This document shows positions 9,415 through 18,647 of a stretch of DNA of 64,000 nt, one piece after another. The notes below the pieces were generated by a model. That model made no database searches and was not told where the DNA came from. It saw nothing but the letters and a program-made list of their open reading frames with translations. This stretch comes from Glutamicibacter arilaitensis Re117 (GTDB lineage: Bacteria; Actinomycetota; Actinomycetes; Actinomycetales; Micrococcaceae), in assembly GCF_000197735.1 (NCBI RefSeq), contig NC_014550.1:1984001-2048000 (forward strand). Reading direction: 5' to 3'. A program made the translations under genes and the position numbers. Position 1 is the first letter of the stretch. Every line of letters starts with the position of its first letter.

Positions 9415-10181
9415 TGACGACTATTGCCTCCGCACAGGAAGCACTGAGCCACTGGCATCAGGCATTGGCAGTTGCCACCGGCGGCAAGATCTTTACCACC
9501 CACGGTTGCTCGTGGGTTTGGCAGCCGGTGCGCAAGCGCTTGATCTTGCTCTTCCCTGAGCAACCTGAACAAGCAGGACTGCGCCCTGCGCTGGCCGAAG
9601 GGCAGCGTCTGGGCGCACGTCGGGTGGAAGCATGGGTCAATTCCGGGGCTCACTCCCATGAGTTGAAGGCCGCTGGCTTCTCCGATAATGCACAGGTGTC
9701 TTGGCATGCCGGTCCGCTGGCTATCCCGATGGATCGCTGGGCCGGCAAGATTCGCCTAGGCACCAATGTGCCTGAAGCATCAGGGGCTGATGCTGCCGAG
9801 TTGAACGTGACCAACCTGTGGCGCGAAACCAGTTCCCAGCTCTCCAGCGGCCACCCCGCCCTGCGACGTGTCGAACATGCTGTGGCGCGCACTGAAGAGG
9901 GCGAGATTGTCGGCCGTGGCTTTGCCCAGCAGGGCTTGAATGGCCAGCTGATGATTCATTCGCTCGCGATCGGAAAGGGCCACCGCCGTCAAGGTGCTGG
10001 CACCGCATTGCTTCATGGACTCTCCCGCTCCATGATCAATCCGCTTTCGCCACCGGATGAAGAAGTTCCCCAGGAGCTCTTGGCGGCGGCGACTCCATCA
10101 AGCGCTGACTTCTTCAGCGCCAACGGACTGAAGCTCTTGGGCCGCGGACGCCACATGGTCCTGCGCTCATGGGATCAGTAG
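9414..10181 (+). CDS. GNAT family N-acetyltransferase
   Basis: I place the start at the ATG at 9414 because it overlaps the previous stop (TAATG). The longer frame from 9366 only adds residues read inside the peptidase gene. The 255-aa product has a divergent N-terminal half and a GNAT acetyl-CoA-binding core near residues 175-215 (MIHSLAIGKGHRRQGAGTALL, with RRQGAG as the pyrophosphate loop). The substrate is unknown. It is translationally coupled to the M3 peptidase gene. Confidence 0.82.
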   Translation: MTTIASAQEALSHWHQALAVATGGKIFTTHGCSWVWQPVRKRLILLFPEQPEQAGLRPALAEGQRLGARRVEAWVNSGAHSHELKAAGFSDNAQVSWHAGPLAIPMDRWAGKIRLGTNVPEASGADAAELNVTNLWRETSSQLSSGHPALRRVEHAVARTEEGEIVGRGFAQQGLNGQLMIHSLAIGKGHRRQGAGTALLHGLSRSMINPLSPPDEEVPQELLAAATPSSADFFSANGLKLLGRGRHMVLRSWDQ

Positions 10182-10201
10182 ACAACATTTAATAGTGAGT
10201 T

Positions 10202-10241
10202 GAATCTGCCGGCCACAGGTATTCCTGTGGCCGGCAGATTC
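10202..10241. terminator. Bidirectional terminator, 18-bp perfect stem
   Basis: Perfect arms at 10202-10219 and 10224-10241 with a TATT loop lie between the convergent GNAT and RibD-like genes. A run of A (GAAAAAAGG) follows on the plus strand, and A/T-rich bases follow on the other side. It can serve both genes. Confidence 0.85.
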
Positions 10242-10255
10242 GATTGAAAAAAGGT

Positions 10256-10816
10256 TCACCATGAGTCGTGCACTCGGTAGACGAGGCGGGCAAAGGGTCC
10301 GGCCTTGTGCGCCTGGACCAGTTCGAGGCGTTCGCTGCCAATATTCCGAGGCAGCAATTCAGTTCCTCTAGCTAAAGCCACGGGGGCGATGGTCAATGCC
10401 AAAATGTCGATGGCACCGGCATCAAGGAATTGTCCCAGAAGCTCTCCACCACCAAGCACCCAGATATTCTTGAGTCCCGCGGTGCCACGAATTTCCGGCA
10501 AGAATTTTGCAACTGGCCCGTTGACCAGGCGCACATCTGCGCCGTCGGGAATGGGCAGATCCCTTGAAGTAAAGACATAGGTCGTGACTCCTGGATAATA
10601 TTCCTGCCACTTGTGCGGATTTTCCATGAGCTGTTCATTGTCGATCAACCACTTATAGGTGTTTGCGCCTTCGACGTGAACGCCAACATTCTTGGGCAAT
10701 AAGTCCGGGTCGGGTTCCTGTGCTCCCGGCACGTCAAAAAGCCATTGCAACCCATGGTTCTCGTCGGCCAAATAGCCGTTGAGCGACACCGCGGCATCGA
10801 AGATAATTTCGCTCAT
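10256..10816 (-). CDS. Dihydrofolate reductase / RibD C-terminal family protein
   Basis: The 186-aa protein starts at the ATG at 10816 (MSEIIFDAAVSLNGYLADE). The upstream extension is not credible coding sequence. NGYLADENHGLQW and the glycine-rich NIWVLGGGELLGQFLDAG place it in the RibD C-terminal domain superfamily, NADPH-dependent reductases related to DHFR. The end EIRGTAGLKNIWVLGG...LARGTELLP is typical of the small stand-alone members found in many actinobacteria. The substrate is unknown. The Shine-Dalgarno site is weak. Confidence 0.87.
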   Translation of the reverse strand: MSEIIFDAAVSLNGYLADENHGLQWLFDVPGAQEPDPDLLPKNVGVHVEGANTYKWLIDNEQLMENPHKWQEYYPGVTTYVFTSRDLPIPDGADVRLVNGPVAKFLPEIRGTAGLKNIWVLGGGELLGQFLDAGAIDILALTIAPVALARGTELLPRNIGSERLELVQAHKAGPFARLVYRVHDSW

Positions 10817-11277
10817 GTCACACAGTCTGCCACACGAAAATTCTCCTGTGCTCCGGGAGCAATAATGCGGCTGTCGCACCACCCGGGACCCCGAGCAACT
10901 GGATGCCGGGGCTCCGCTGCTCGGCACCGACGCCAACGGAAGAAACGTCCTCGCGTAACAGCAAGAACAAGGGCCCCAAAATGACATCATAATTGGAACT
11001 GCAGCCTCAAAATCGGCCACACCAGATTTAGATAATCTGAAATTTCCAAAGGCCAGCGACCAAGATGTTCAGTGTCTGCTTCTTTCCAATTTCAAGTAGG
11101 CACTGTAGGCCCTGCAACCGGCGTTTCTGGGCGATGGCGTTCCTGCAGGACTTCTCATTCCGGTTCTCTGGCATGCCCGTCGTTGCAAAGCGACTTGGCC
11201 CGAACCAAATACGACTAAGCGGCTCTGCCTTGACCCCTCGACAGTGTCCCGGCCTGCTTGCTGCGGTAGGTGCGTTG
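10817..11277. other. Gene-poor stretch
   Basis: About 460 bp lie between the RibD-like start and the MmyB fragment. Short frames occur on both strands (up to about 100 codons) but none resembles a known protein or has a convincing ribosome site. An inverted repeat CCGAGCA...TGCTCGG (about 10899-10932) is the only structure I noted. Confidence 0.5.
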
Positions 11278-11871
11278 CTAGGATTCCCGTGCCAGAGATC
11301 CCAGAGCGGGTTTCGCGAATTCAGTGGCGGCCCACGAGGCAAGCAAGCTCAACGCCTCTTCGGATTTTGAACCTGGCTCGGCGGAGTAGATGGTCAAGGT
11401 CAGGCCAGGCTCCGCTGCCATCTCCAAGCCCTCGTAGGCCAAGGTGAGTTCACCAACGACCGAATGGTGGAAGGTTTTGGATCCAGTGCCGTGATGGCGA
11501 ACGTTGTGTGCTCCATAACGTTGTCGGAATTCCTTGGAGCGGGTGCTGAGCTCCCCGATAAGGTCGTGCAGTTCCTTGTTGTGCGGGTCACGCGAAGCTT
11601 CAGTGCGCAGGATCGCGACGGTCACTTCGGCGAAGAGATCCCAATCCGGATAGAAGTCGTGTGCCCTGTCGTCTAGGAACGTATAGCGGGCGATGTTCGG
11701 TGGCTGCCCGGGCATCAGGTAGACATCCTTGTAGAATGCGCGCGCCAGGGAGTTGACGGCAAGGATGTCCATGCGGCCATAGTGCACGAATGCCGGGCCA
11801 GCGGTGATCGCGTCCAACGTCCATTGCAGGGACTGGTGCGGGATCCAAGTCTTCGGATTAGCCGGGGTCAA
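11278..11871 (-). pseudogene. MmyB-like regulator: ligand-binding domain only, HTH missing
   Basis: The 197 codons match the C-terminal MmyB ligand-binding domain found after an XRE helix-turn-helix. Visible are HQSLQWTLDAITAGPAFVH, RMDILAVNSLARAFY, RAHDFYPDWDLFAE, DLIGELSTRSKEFRQRYGAHNV, HHSVVGELTLAYEGLEM and LTLTIYSAEPGS. A full member would have about 90 more residues in front with an XRE HTH. The frame stays open upstream (…GWNPRGADPLGRAGSIAGLIL) but shows no HTH, and the first usable codon is TTG. I read this as an N-terminally truncated regulator, probably not functional. Confidence 0.75.
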
Positions 11872-11881
11872 GATTAGCCCG

Positions 11882-12075
11882 GCAATGCTTCCTGCCCTGC
11901 CCAGGGGATCTGCACCTCGTGGATTCCATCCAGCGAAAGCATCCCGGCTGCCCCGAGCGCGTCCTGCGTGACGTTTTGGATGTGGTCACCAGGCGTTCGA
12001 AGGAGATACCAAGGTGCCTCGATCACACAGTGAACACCACGGTCCGGCAGGTGGCGAGCCAGTGGCCGGGTTCAG
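11882..12075 (-). pseudogene. Unrecognised C-terminal gene fragment
   Basis: On the reverse strand a frame opens after a TGA near 12084. It reads …LARHLPDRGVHCVIEAPWY and ends …IHEVQIPWAGQEALPG followed by TAA at about 11882. Its composition is protein-like, but it has no good start and I do not recognise the family. It overlaps the upstream extension of the MmyB fragment in another frame, which suggests rearranged remains. Apart from this, 11.9-12.5 kb shows only short frames without recognisable content. Confidence 0.35.
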
Positions 12076-12428
12076 CGCGCAGGCGGCTGTGGTTTAGACA
12101 CGGACTTCCGAACCAATATGGGTGCCCTGCTGCCTGCCAGGGCCTGCGGTCGACCCGAGCCTTGGCGCACGCTCATTGCGTTTGAGGTAGTCTGGCCGGG
12201 CTGTGGAACCCTGCCCACCAGCCTCGCCAGTAGCCGGTACGTATTAGTTCGGCCGCCAGGCTCCAGGACCGATCTGAGGGACCAGCAGCGCATTGCACCT
12301 CCCCCTGATCATTGCGTCTGCAATAAGTCGATATACGCTGCTTTTGAAAACACTTGACCGAGAAGGCCAGATCACGGTCCCTCGTTGCAGCTCGTACCGG
12401 AGGGAGATCTGGAAGACCAAATGCACCA

Positions 12429-12468
12429 AGGCCGAAGACGCGGACTGTTACATCCACTTCTTCGGCCT
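12429..12468 (-). terminator. Probable pdxS terminator
   Basis: Arms AGGCCGAAG (12429-12437) and CTTCGGCCT (12460-12468), a perfect 9-bp stem with a 22-base loop, lie 26 bp past the pdxS stop. The U-run is weak. Confidence 0.5.
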
Positions 12469-12493
12469 CGGCACGGGCTACTCAGGGCAGTTT

Positions 12494-13396
12494 CTACCAG
12501 CCGCGCTCCGAGAGGCGGTGAGGTACCGGCACGTCGGCAACATTGATGCCGACCATTGCTTCGCCCAGGCCACGGGAGATCTTGGCCAGTTCATCTGGGT
12601 TGTCGAAGAAGGTGGTGGCCTTCACGATGGCTTCAGCGCGCTGAACCGGGTTGCCGGACTTGAAGATACCCGAACCAACGAACACGCCGTCGGCACCGAG
12701 CTGCATCATCATGGCTGCATCGGCAGGGGTCGCAATGCCGCCCGCGGTGAACAGGACAACTGGCAGCTTGCCGGTGTGGGCAATTTCCTTGACCAGCTCG
12801 TATGGTGCCTGCAGTTCCTTGGCGGCCACGTATAGCTCGTCTTCTGGCAGTGCCGAGAGCTTGGCGATCTCTGCGCGGATCTTGCGCATGTGACCGGTTG
12901 CGTTCGATACATCGCCGGTGCCGGCTTCGCCCTTGGAGCGGATCATCGCCGCGCCCTCGTTGATGCGGCGCAGCGCTTCGCCGAGGTTAGTGGCGCCGCA
13001 AACGAATGGGACGGTGAATGGCCACTTGTCGATGTGGTTCTCATAGTCCGCTGGCGAGAGCACCTCGGACTCGTCGATGTAGTCAACGCCGAGGGACTGC
13101 AGGATCTGCGCTTCGACGAAGTGGCCGATGCGGGCCTTGGCCATCACTGGGATCGAAACTTCGGCGATGATGCCATCGATCATGTCCGGGTCGCTCATGC
13201 GCGAAACGCCGCCCTGGGCGCGGATGTCGGCTGGGACGCGTTCGAGCGCCATGACGGCTACGGCGCCGGCATCTTCAGCGATGCGCGCTTGCTCCGGGGT
13301 GACCACGTCCATGATGACGCCGCCCTTGAGCATTTCGGCCATACCGCGCTTGACGCGTTCCGAGCCGATGACGGAGTTCTGGTTGTTCGTAGACAT
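12494..13396 (-). CDS. pdxS: Pyridoxal 5'-phosphate synthase lyase subunit PdxS
   Basis: PdxS condenses ribose 5-phosphate, glyceraldehyde 3-phosphate and ammonia to pyridoxal 5'-phosphate, as a dodecamer with PdxT bound. The 300-aa protein has the conserved blocks [62 protein letters not shown] and [14 protein letters not shown], with the active-site lysines in the expected places. AAAGGA lies about 11 bases before the ATG. It normally sits beside pdxT. Here about 8 kb of unrelated genes lie between, so the 1:1 supply must come from two transcripts. Confidence 0.98.
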   Translation of the reverse strand: MSTNNQNSVIGSERVKRGMAEMLKGGVIMDVVTPEQARIAEDAGAVAVMALERVPADIRAQGGVSRMSDPDMIDGIIAEVSIPVMAKARIGHFVEAQILQSLGVDYIDESEVLSPADYENHIDKWPFTVPFVCGATNLGEALRRINEGAAMIRSKGEAGTGDVSNATGHMRKIRAEIAKLSALPEDELYVAAKELQAPYELVKEIAHTGKLPVVLFTAGGIATPADAAMMMQLGADGVFVGSGIFKSGNPVQRAEAIVKATTFFDNPDELAKISRGLGEAMVGINVADVPVPHRLSERGW

Positions 13397-13924
13397 GGAG
13401 GAATGGTTCCTTTCGACACTGCGTTGATTCGCTGCATGCCCGGAAATTCAGGGGATTTAGCGAGGTGGTACGCCAGTAATCGTAGGATCGGTTTCGATTA
13501 TTACCTCGCGTGTTGCGTCATATTGTTACACCAGTCGACAAGTCACCCTAACAGGGGTTAGTGCGTAACATAGTCATTCAAAATGAATCCTCTAGTCAAC
13601 ACCCAGTTTTTCGCTTAGTCGAGGGTTTTTTTCCAGTTCCTTTCAGGAGCAGGAATTTCTTGCGTCGTCAACTCGCCGTAATCAACTTTCACCCGCTCGG
13701 CTAGAGTGCAACGCATCATTTGCTCGCGCAACCCTAAGCCGGATTCCCGGCATGCAGCACCGCCCACCGTGGCAGGCATCTGCGCCACATGCCCGAAAGC
13801 ACTGCTGCTGACCGGGATCCGGGAATGGACCGCAGACCTTCAAGTAGTGGGACAGTTCCTTCAAGTAGGAGATCTCTCGACCCGAAGGCTTCCGGCAGTC
13901 CCGTTCAAGCCCGCTTAAACGACG
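13397..13924. other. Intergenic region pdxS-HIT gene
   Basis: About 530 bp. The pdxS promoter must be in the part next to 13397. A T-run (GAGGGTTTTTTTCC, around 13620) and short frames without family resemblance are visible (for example 13706-13918, which ends LPAVPFKPA). I see no RNA gene and no clear regulatory motif. Confidence 0.5.
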
Positions 13925-13960
13925 CTGGGCGGTGGAACATTTCCATGTTCCACCGCCCAG
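13925..13960 (-). terminator. Terminator of the thrS-HIT unit, 16-bp perfect stem
   Basis: Arms 13925-13940 and 13945-13960 (CTGGGCGGTGGAACAT and its complement) with a TTCC loop, 16 bp past the HIT-gene stop. Confidence 0.8.
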
Positions 13961-13975
13961 TCAGCTGTTTCCAGC

Positions 13976-14542
13976 CTAGCTTGGGTTTTCGCTATCCCAT
14001 GCCTCAGCAATCGCTTCGCGTACCTCGGAGAGAGTCTGCGGAATTGCCTTGGTCTGGGCGATGATCGGGAAGAAATTCCCGTCGCCATTCCACCGCGGCA
14101 CGATATGCTGGTGCAGGTGCGCGGCAATGCCCGCTCCCCCGGCTTCACCCTGGTTCATGCCCAGGTTGAACCCCGCAGGATTCGAGACCTTGCGCAGCAC
14201 GCGCATGGACTGCTGCGCCAACGCCGCCATCTCGGCCGTTTCCTCCACCGTGATATCGGTGTAGTTGGGCACATGGCGGTACGGGCAGACCAACAGGTGG
14301 CCAGGATTGTACGGGAAGAGGTTCAGGATCACGTAGCAGGTTTTGCCACGATGGACGATCAGCGCCTCTTCATCAGTACGCCCGGGACCGGCACAGAATG
14401 GGCAGCTGGCCTCATCCTTGACCTGATCCTGCCCACCCTTGATATAAGCCATCCGGTAGGGAGTCCATAGGCGCTGGAACGAATCCGGCACCCCGGCGAG
14501 CTCGAAGTCGTCGGTAACGGACCGGTCTGCTTCTTCCTGCAT
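13976..14542 (-). CDS. HIT domain hydrolase/phosphorylase
   Basis: The 188-aa protein belongs to the histidine-triad superfamily that hydrolyses or phosphorolyses nucleotide substrates such as Ap4A. The triad is in AAHLHQHIVPRW (H-L-H-Q-H). The paired CPFC and the HRGKTCYVILNLFPYNPGH block match the actinobacterial HIT proteins that sit beside thrS. The gene starts 24 bp after the thrS stop and is almost certainly in the same transcript. Confidence 0.94.
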   Translation of the reverse strand: MQEEADRSVTDDFELAGVPDSFQRLWTPYRMAYIKGGQDQVKDEASCPFCAGPGRTDEEALIVHRGKTCYVILNLFPYNPGHLLVCPYRHVPNYTDITVEETAEMAALAQQSMRVLRKVSNPAGFNLGMNQGEAGGAGIAAHLHQHIVPRWNGDGNFFPIIAQTKAIPQTLSEVREAIAEAWDSENPS

Positions 14543-14565
14543 GCTTGATGGACTCCCTATCCGTA

Positions 14566-16581
14566 CTAGTTGTTGTTGTCGCGGCTCTTGATGGCTTCAA
14601 CGATGCGGGCTACAGCATCGTCGACTGGCACCTGGTTTTCCTGGCTGCCATCGCGGAAGCGGAAGGACACGGCATTCGCATCGGCATCTTCGCCACCGGC
14701 GATGAGCACGAAAGGAATCTTGTCCTTGGATGCGTTGCGGATCTTCTTCGGGAAGCGATCCGAGGAATCATCCAGTTCCACGCGCACGCCGGCGGCCTTG
14801 AGCTTGGCGACCACCTCGCCGAGGTAGTCGTTGAAGGCTTCAGCCACAGGGATTGCACGAACCTGCACCGGCGAGAGCCATGCTGGGAAGGCACCTGCAT
14901 AGTGCTCGGTGAGCACACCCAAGAAGCGTTCGATGGAACCGAACTTCGCAGCGTGGATCATCACCGGTTCCTGGCGGGTGCCGTCGGCTGCCTGGTACTC
15001 CAAGCCGAAGCGCGCTGGCTGGTTGAAGTCGTATTGCACGGTGCCCATCTGCCAGGTACGGCCGATGGCATCCTTGGCCTGGACCGAGATCTTCGGGCCG
15101 TAGAATGCAGCTCCACCTGGGTCGGCAACCAGTTCGACACCGGATTCGGTGGCGACGCGCTCGAGCACGGCGGTAGCTTCGTTCCACTGCTCATCCGAGC
15201 CGATGAACTTATCCGATTCCGGATCGCGGGTGGACAGCTCCAGGTAGAAGTCATCCATGCCGAAGTCGCGCAGCAGCGAAAGCATGAAGTTCAGCAGGTG
15301 CTCAACCTCGGCAGGAGCCTGTTCCTTGGTGACGTAGGAGTGGCTGTCATCCTGCGAGAAGCCGCGAACGCGGGTCAGTCCGTGGACTACGCCGGACTTC
15401 TCGTAGCGGTAGACGTGCCCGAATTCGAACAGGCGCAACGGCAGTTCGCGGTAGGAGCGTCCGCGGCCGCGGAAGATCAGGTTGTGCATCGGGCAGTTCA
15501 TGGCCTTAAGCCGGTATTCCTGGCCCTGCTTGGTGATGTTGCCGTCTTCGTCGCGCTCTTCATCGATGTGCAGCGCTGGGAACATGGTGTCCGCGTAGTA
15601 CGGCAGGTGGCCCGAAGTGTGGAACAGCCCATCCTTGGAGATGTGCGGGGTGCCTACGTACTGGAAGCCTTCTTCTACGTGGCGATCACGTACGTAGTCT
15701 TCCATCTCGCGCTTGATGATGCCGCCCTTGGGGTGGAACACCGGCAGGCCCGAGCCCAGTTCATCCGGGAAGGAGAACAGGTCCAGTTCGGCACCGAGCT
15801 TGCGGTGGTCGCGGCGCTCAGCCTCGGCCAAGCGCTCCTGGTAGGCCTTCAGGTCGTCCTTGGTTGGCCATGCGGTGCCGTAGATGCGCTGCAGCTGCTT
15901 ATTCTTCTCGCTGCCCAGCCAATAGGCGGCGGCCGAACGGGTCAGCGCGTACGCATTCTTGATCAGCTTGGTATTAGGCAGGTGCGGGCCGCGGCACAGG
16001 TCCTTCCAGACCGTCTCGCCGGACTTGCGATCCACGTTGTCGTAGATGGTGGTTTCGCCGGCAGCGACCTCAACGGTGACGCCTTCGCCTGAAGTGTCCG
16101 CGGAGTCGGCCTTGGCCAGCAATTCGCACTTGTATGGCTCGTTGGCCATTTCCGCCTTGGCTTCCTCCGGGGAAACTTCGCGGCGGACAAAGAGCTGGTT
16201 CTGGTTGATGATCTTCTGCATCATCTTTTCCAGCTGCTTGAGGTCTTCTGGGGTGAACGGGTCCTCGACATCGAAGTCGAAGTAGAAACCGTCGGTGATG
16301 TATGGGCCGATTCCTAGCTTGGAATCCGGGCGCAGCTGCTGTACAGCCTGGGCCATCACGTGCGCGGTCGAGTGACGCAGCACCTCCAATCCTTCTGGAT
16401 CGGTGATGGTTACGCGGGTGACAGTGGTTCCGGCTTCCAGTTCGCGGGCCAGGTCGCGCAATACGCCATCGACGTGCATAACAACCACGTCTTTATCATT
16501 GGCAAAATGCTGCAGACCGGTCGTTCCCGCGTCCACCTGTACCTGCTCGCCGTCAATGGTGAGAGTCAGCTGCTCGCTCAT
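14566..16581 (-). CDS. thrS: Threonyl-tRNA synthetase
   Basis: A class II aminoacyl-tRNA synthetase of 671 aa. Residues 1-65 form the TGS domain, followed by the editing-domain region with [11 protein letters not shown] and the second-half [19 protein letters not shown]. The catalytic core has the motif-1 region, the zinc Cys in [26 protein letters not shown], motif 2 ([13 protein letters not shown]) and motif 3 ([12 protein letters not shown]). The C-terminal anticodon-binding domain has [18 protein letters not shown] see no T-box in the leader, so regulation is unclear. Confidence 0.98.
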   Translation of the reverse strand: MSEQLTLTIDGEQVQVDAGTTGLQHFANDKDVVVMHVDGVLRDLARELEAGTTVTRVTITDPEGLEVLRHSTAHVMAQAVQQLRPDSKLGIGPYITDGFYFDFDVEDPFTPEDLKQLEKMMQKIINQNQLFVRREVSPEEAKAEMANEPYKCELLAKADSADTSGEGVTVEVAAGETTIYDNVDRKSGETVWKDLCRGPHLPNTKLIKNAYALTRSAAAYWLGSEKNKQLQRIYGTAWPTKDDLKAYQERLAEAERRDHRKLGAELDLFSFPDELGSGLPVFHPKGGIIKREMEDYVRDRHVEEGFQYVGTPHISKDGLFHTSGHLPYYADTMFPALHIDEERDEDGNITKQGQEYRLKAMNCPMHNLIFRGRGRSYRELPLRLFEFGHVYRYEKSGVVHGLTRVRGFSQDDSHSYVTKEQAPAEVEHLLNFMLSLLRDFGMDDFYLELSTRDPESDKFIGSDEQWNEATAVLERVATESGVELVADPGGAAFYGPKISVQAKDAIGRTWQMGTVQYDFNQPARFGLEYQAADGTRQEPVMIHAAKFGSIERFLGVLTEHYAGAFPAWLSPVQVRAIPVAEAFNDYLGEVVAKLKAAGVRVELDDSSDRFPKKIRNASKDKIPFVLIAGGEDADANAVSFRFRDGSQENQVPVDDAVARIVEAIKSRDNNN

Positions 16582-17065
16582 GAGATCGGGTTCTACCTTT
16601 CAATCTGTGATGGCTTCATAGCTTGTGGCATACCTTGGCCACAGCCAGCCAGAATCTAGTTTAGTTCAGGACCCCGCTCTGGCGCGCCCTCACATCGGGT
16701 TTTGCGGTGATTGATCCGCCTCGTGTGACTGGTTCAACAGCGATTCCGCGTTGATCAGCGTCATCACGTGCCAGACTTCGCGCTCTTCGGCCGAACCGAG
16801 CATCCCTGCCCGCAATGCGAGCACCCGCGGTTCCCGCCCACCGGTACGTCCGCGGCAGCATCACAGCCAATTCCCATCACCGTACGGCCATGAACCGCAC
16901 ACCACGCAGCATCAACTGCCACCCACCGAGCAGTGGAACTACCTCTAGCCGCGAGCTGAGAATGCGCGCAAGGCTTCAGCGGGGACCGCCGCCTGCGAGT
17001 ACCCTATTGCTACTGGGCGGCGCCGCTTCGATCTTTCCAAGGCTTGGTCCAGGGAAGGGTCATTC
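16582..17065. other. Intergenic region with a possible short gene remnant
   Basis: About 480 bp between thrS and the LuxR remnant. On the reverse strand a frame ending near 16690 reads …GREPRVLALRAGMLGSAEE… and ends …ADQSPQNPM. It looks protein-like but I do not recognise it and it has no clear start. It may be the end of a decayed gene. The thrS promoter should be in the part next to 16581. Confidence 0.4.
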
Positions 17066-17833
17066 ATGGCTGGTATCAACGTGTTACGCGCCCTGTGACT
17101 GTCAGCCGGCGCAGAGATTTTGCATGAAACCAATCCACTTATCGGCCGGCAGATCCTCAATGATGCACTGCTGCGTTCGTTGCGGGCCTATGCCGGATCC
17201 CGCGTGCCCCTGCCTGGCGTCGGCGGTTCAGGAACGATTGGCCTGTTTGGAGAATACCCGGCGATCGATCCAGAACAGCTGAAAATGGCCGCCGAGCAGG
17301 CACTAACCGATCACCCGCTGATTGCCTATCACAACACCATCGCCGACCCCGCGGTGATGACCTTGGAACGGGTAGGCGAACTTGGGTGGCGGATCTCGGA
17401 GGAAGCAGCAGATATCATCGAGCGGCTTGGCATGCGCACCAATCAGATCTCTCTTCCGATCACCGTGCCCGGAAACGGCGCAACCACCTATGCGCTGGTA
17501 AGCGAGGATCCCTATACCGAACGGGATATCAACACCGCGATGCAGATCCTCCCGATGATTTCCGGGTTGGATACGCATCTGGCCCTGCTCGAACTGCTCA
17601 GGCCGGCAGGCCCCCTGGACGGCTCTGCCCAGGCACTGACCACCCGCGAACAGGTTGTGCTCAAGCTGCTGGGCGAAGGAAACACCGCGAACTCCATCGC
17701 TGCGTAGTTGCGGATTTCCCCGCGCACCATCCACAAGCACCAAGAGAACCTGTACCGGAAGCTGGGCGCGGCAGATCGTCTCTCGGCTGTCCTGCGCGCC
17801 CAGCAATGCGGATTGCTCGCCACACCCCCATGA
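17066..17833 (+). pseudogene. LuxR-type regulator with in-frame TGA and TAG
   Basis: AGGGAAGGG (about 17051-17059) precedes an ATG at 17066. The frame reads MAGINVLRAL, TGA at 17096, then LSAGAEILHETNPLIGRQIL on to …GNTANSIAA, TAG at 17705, then LRISPRTIHKHQENLYRKLG and QQCGLLATPP before TGA at 17831. The C-terminal part is a clear LuxR helix-turn-helix, and the amber codon falls inside it between the two helices. A TTG at 17120 could restart translation after the first stop, but the protein would still lack the recognition helix. The gene is most likely dead. Confidence 0.8.
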
Positions 17834-18206
17834 TCTGTCCGTGGCGCGCGACCCCAGGGCTTTGCCTCCTGCGAGTCAGAAACAGCAACCCCGTCGCCGA
17901 CTGCATCGGCGAAGACCGGTCTGCACAGGGTCTGAGGACCATCGAGATGGTTCTCGACATCGCTAGCGGCATAGGCGACCCCCGCCAGAATCCAACACGT
18001 CCATCTCGGCATTCTCATGAGCGTTCGAGCTGTTCGACGGCAGCAGCAAGGCTTGTCCAGCCGCCGTCATTGATTCTTTCCAATCTTCGACGGCGCATCG
18101 CACCGCCATGCTCCAGTCTGCCCCGCACTTACTCTGCCCGCTATACGCAGTGATGCGTAGCGCCGCATCCCTTTCGCAATCCCCGCCATCGGCATAGGCT
18201 CGAGGC
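17834..18206. other. Gene-free stretch before the VOC gene
   Basis: About 370 bp in which I see no coding sequence with recognisable content, no hairpin of note and no RNA gene. The promoter of the VOC gene should lie in its last part. Confidence 0.45.
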
Positions 18207-18647
18207 ATGAACAAGTCGACCCCACCGGTCATCAGCGCCATTACCCTCGGCGTGCGCGATGTCGGTGCTTCAACCAAGTTCTACACCGAGGGGCTGGGCT
18301 TTGAACTGGTCCAGCCAGCCCATCCGGAAATTGCCTTTGTCCGCGCTGGATACGGCTTGATGCTGGCACTGTGGGATATCAAGCAGATGCCCTCCGAGTA
18401 CGGCAATGTAGGCCACGGCGAATCGGCGCCTCCAATATCCTTGGGCCACAATGTCCACACCGATGCAGAGGTGGATCACCACTACCGGCGAGCGCTGGAT
18501 GCGGGAGCAACTTCGGTTTCCGAGCCTACGGTGCAGCCGTGGGGCGGGAAGAGCGCCTGTGTGGCGGATCCCGACGGTTTCCGCTGGGATTTCGTGCACA
18601 ATCCTTCATTCGTGATTGACGCCGACGGGCATATTTCCTCGGTCTAG
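18207..18647 (+). CDS. VOC (glyoxalase/bleomycin resistance) family protein
   Basis: A 146-aa single-gene VOC protein with paired beta-alpha-beta-beta-beta modules. SAITLGVRDVGASTKFYTEGLGF is the first module. The second is DHHYRRALDAGATSVSEP, WGGKSACVADPDGFRWDF, ending in the usual D-P-D-G motif. Members bind a metal and act as dioxygenases, isomerases or drug-binding proteins. The substrate cannot be told here. The gene is convergent with dnaE2: their stops are adjacent. Confidence 0.88.
   Translation: MNKSTPPVISAITLGVRDVGASTKFYTEGLGFELVQPAHPEIAFVRAGYGLMLALWDIKQMPSEYGNVGHGESAPPISLGHNVHTDAEVDHHYRRALDAGATSVSEPTVQPWGGKSACVADPDGFRWDFVHNPSFVIDADGHISSV

Noticed and set aside
16582..16690. T-box riboswitch in the thrS leader
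   Set aside because: No T-box consensus or specifier stem could be found in the 100 bases before thrS.
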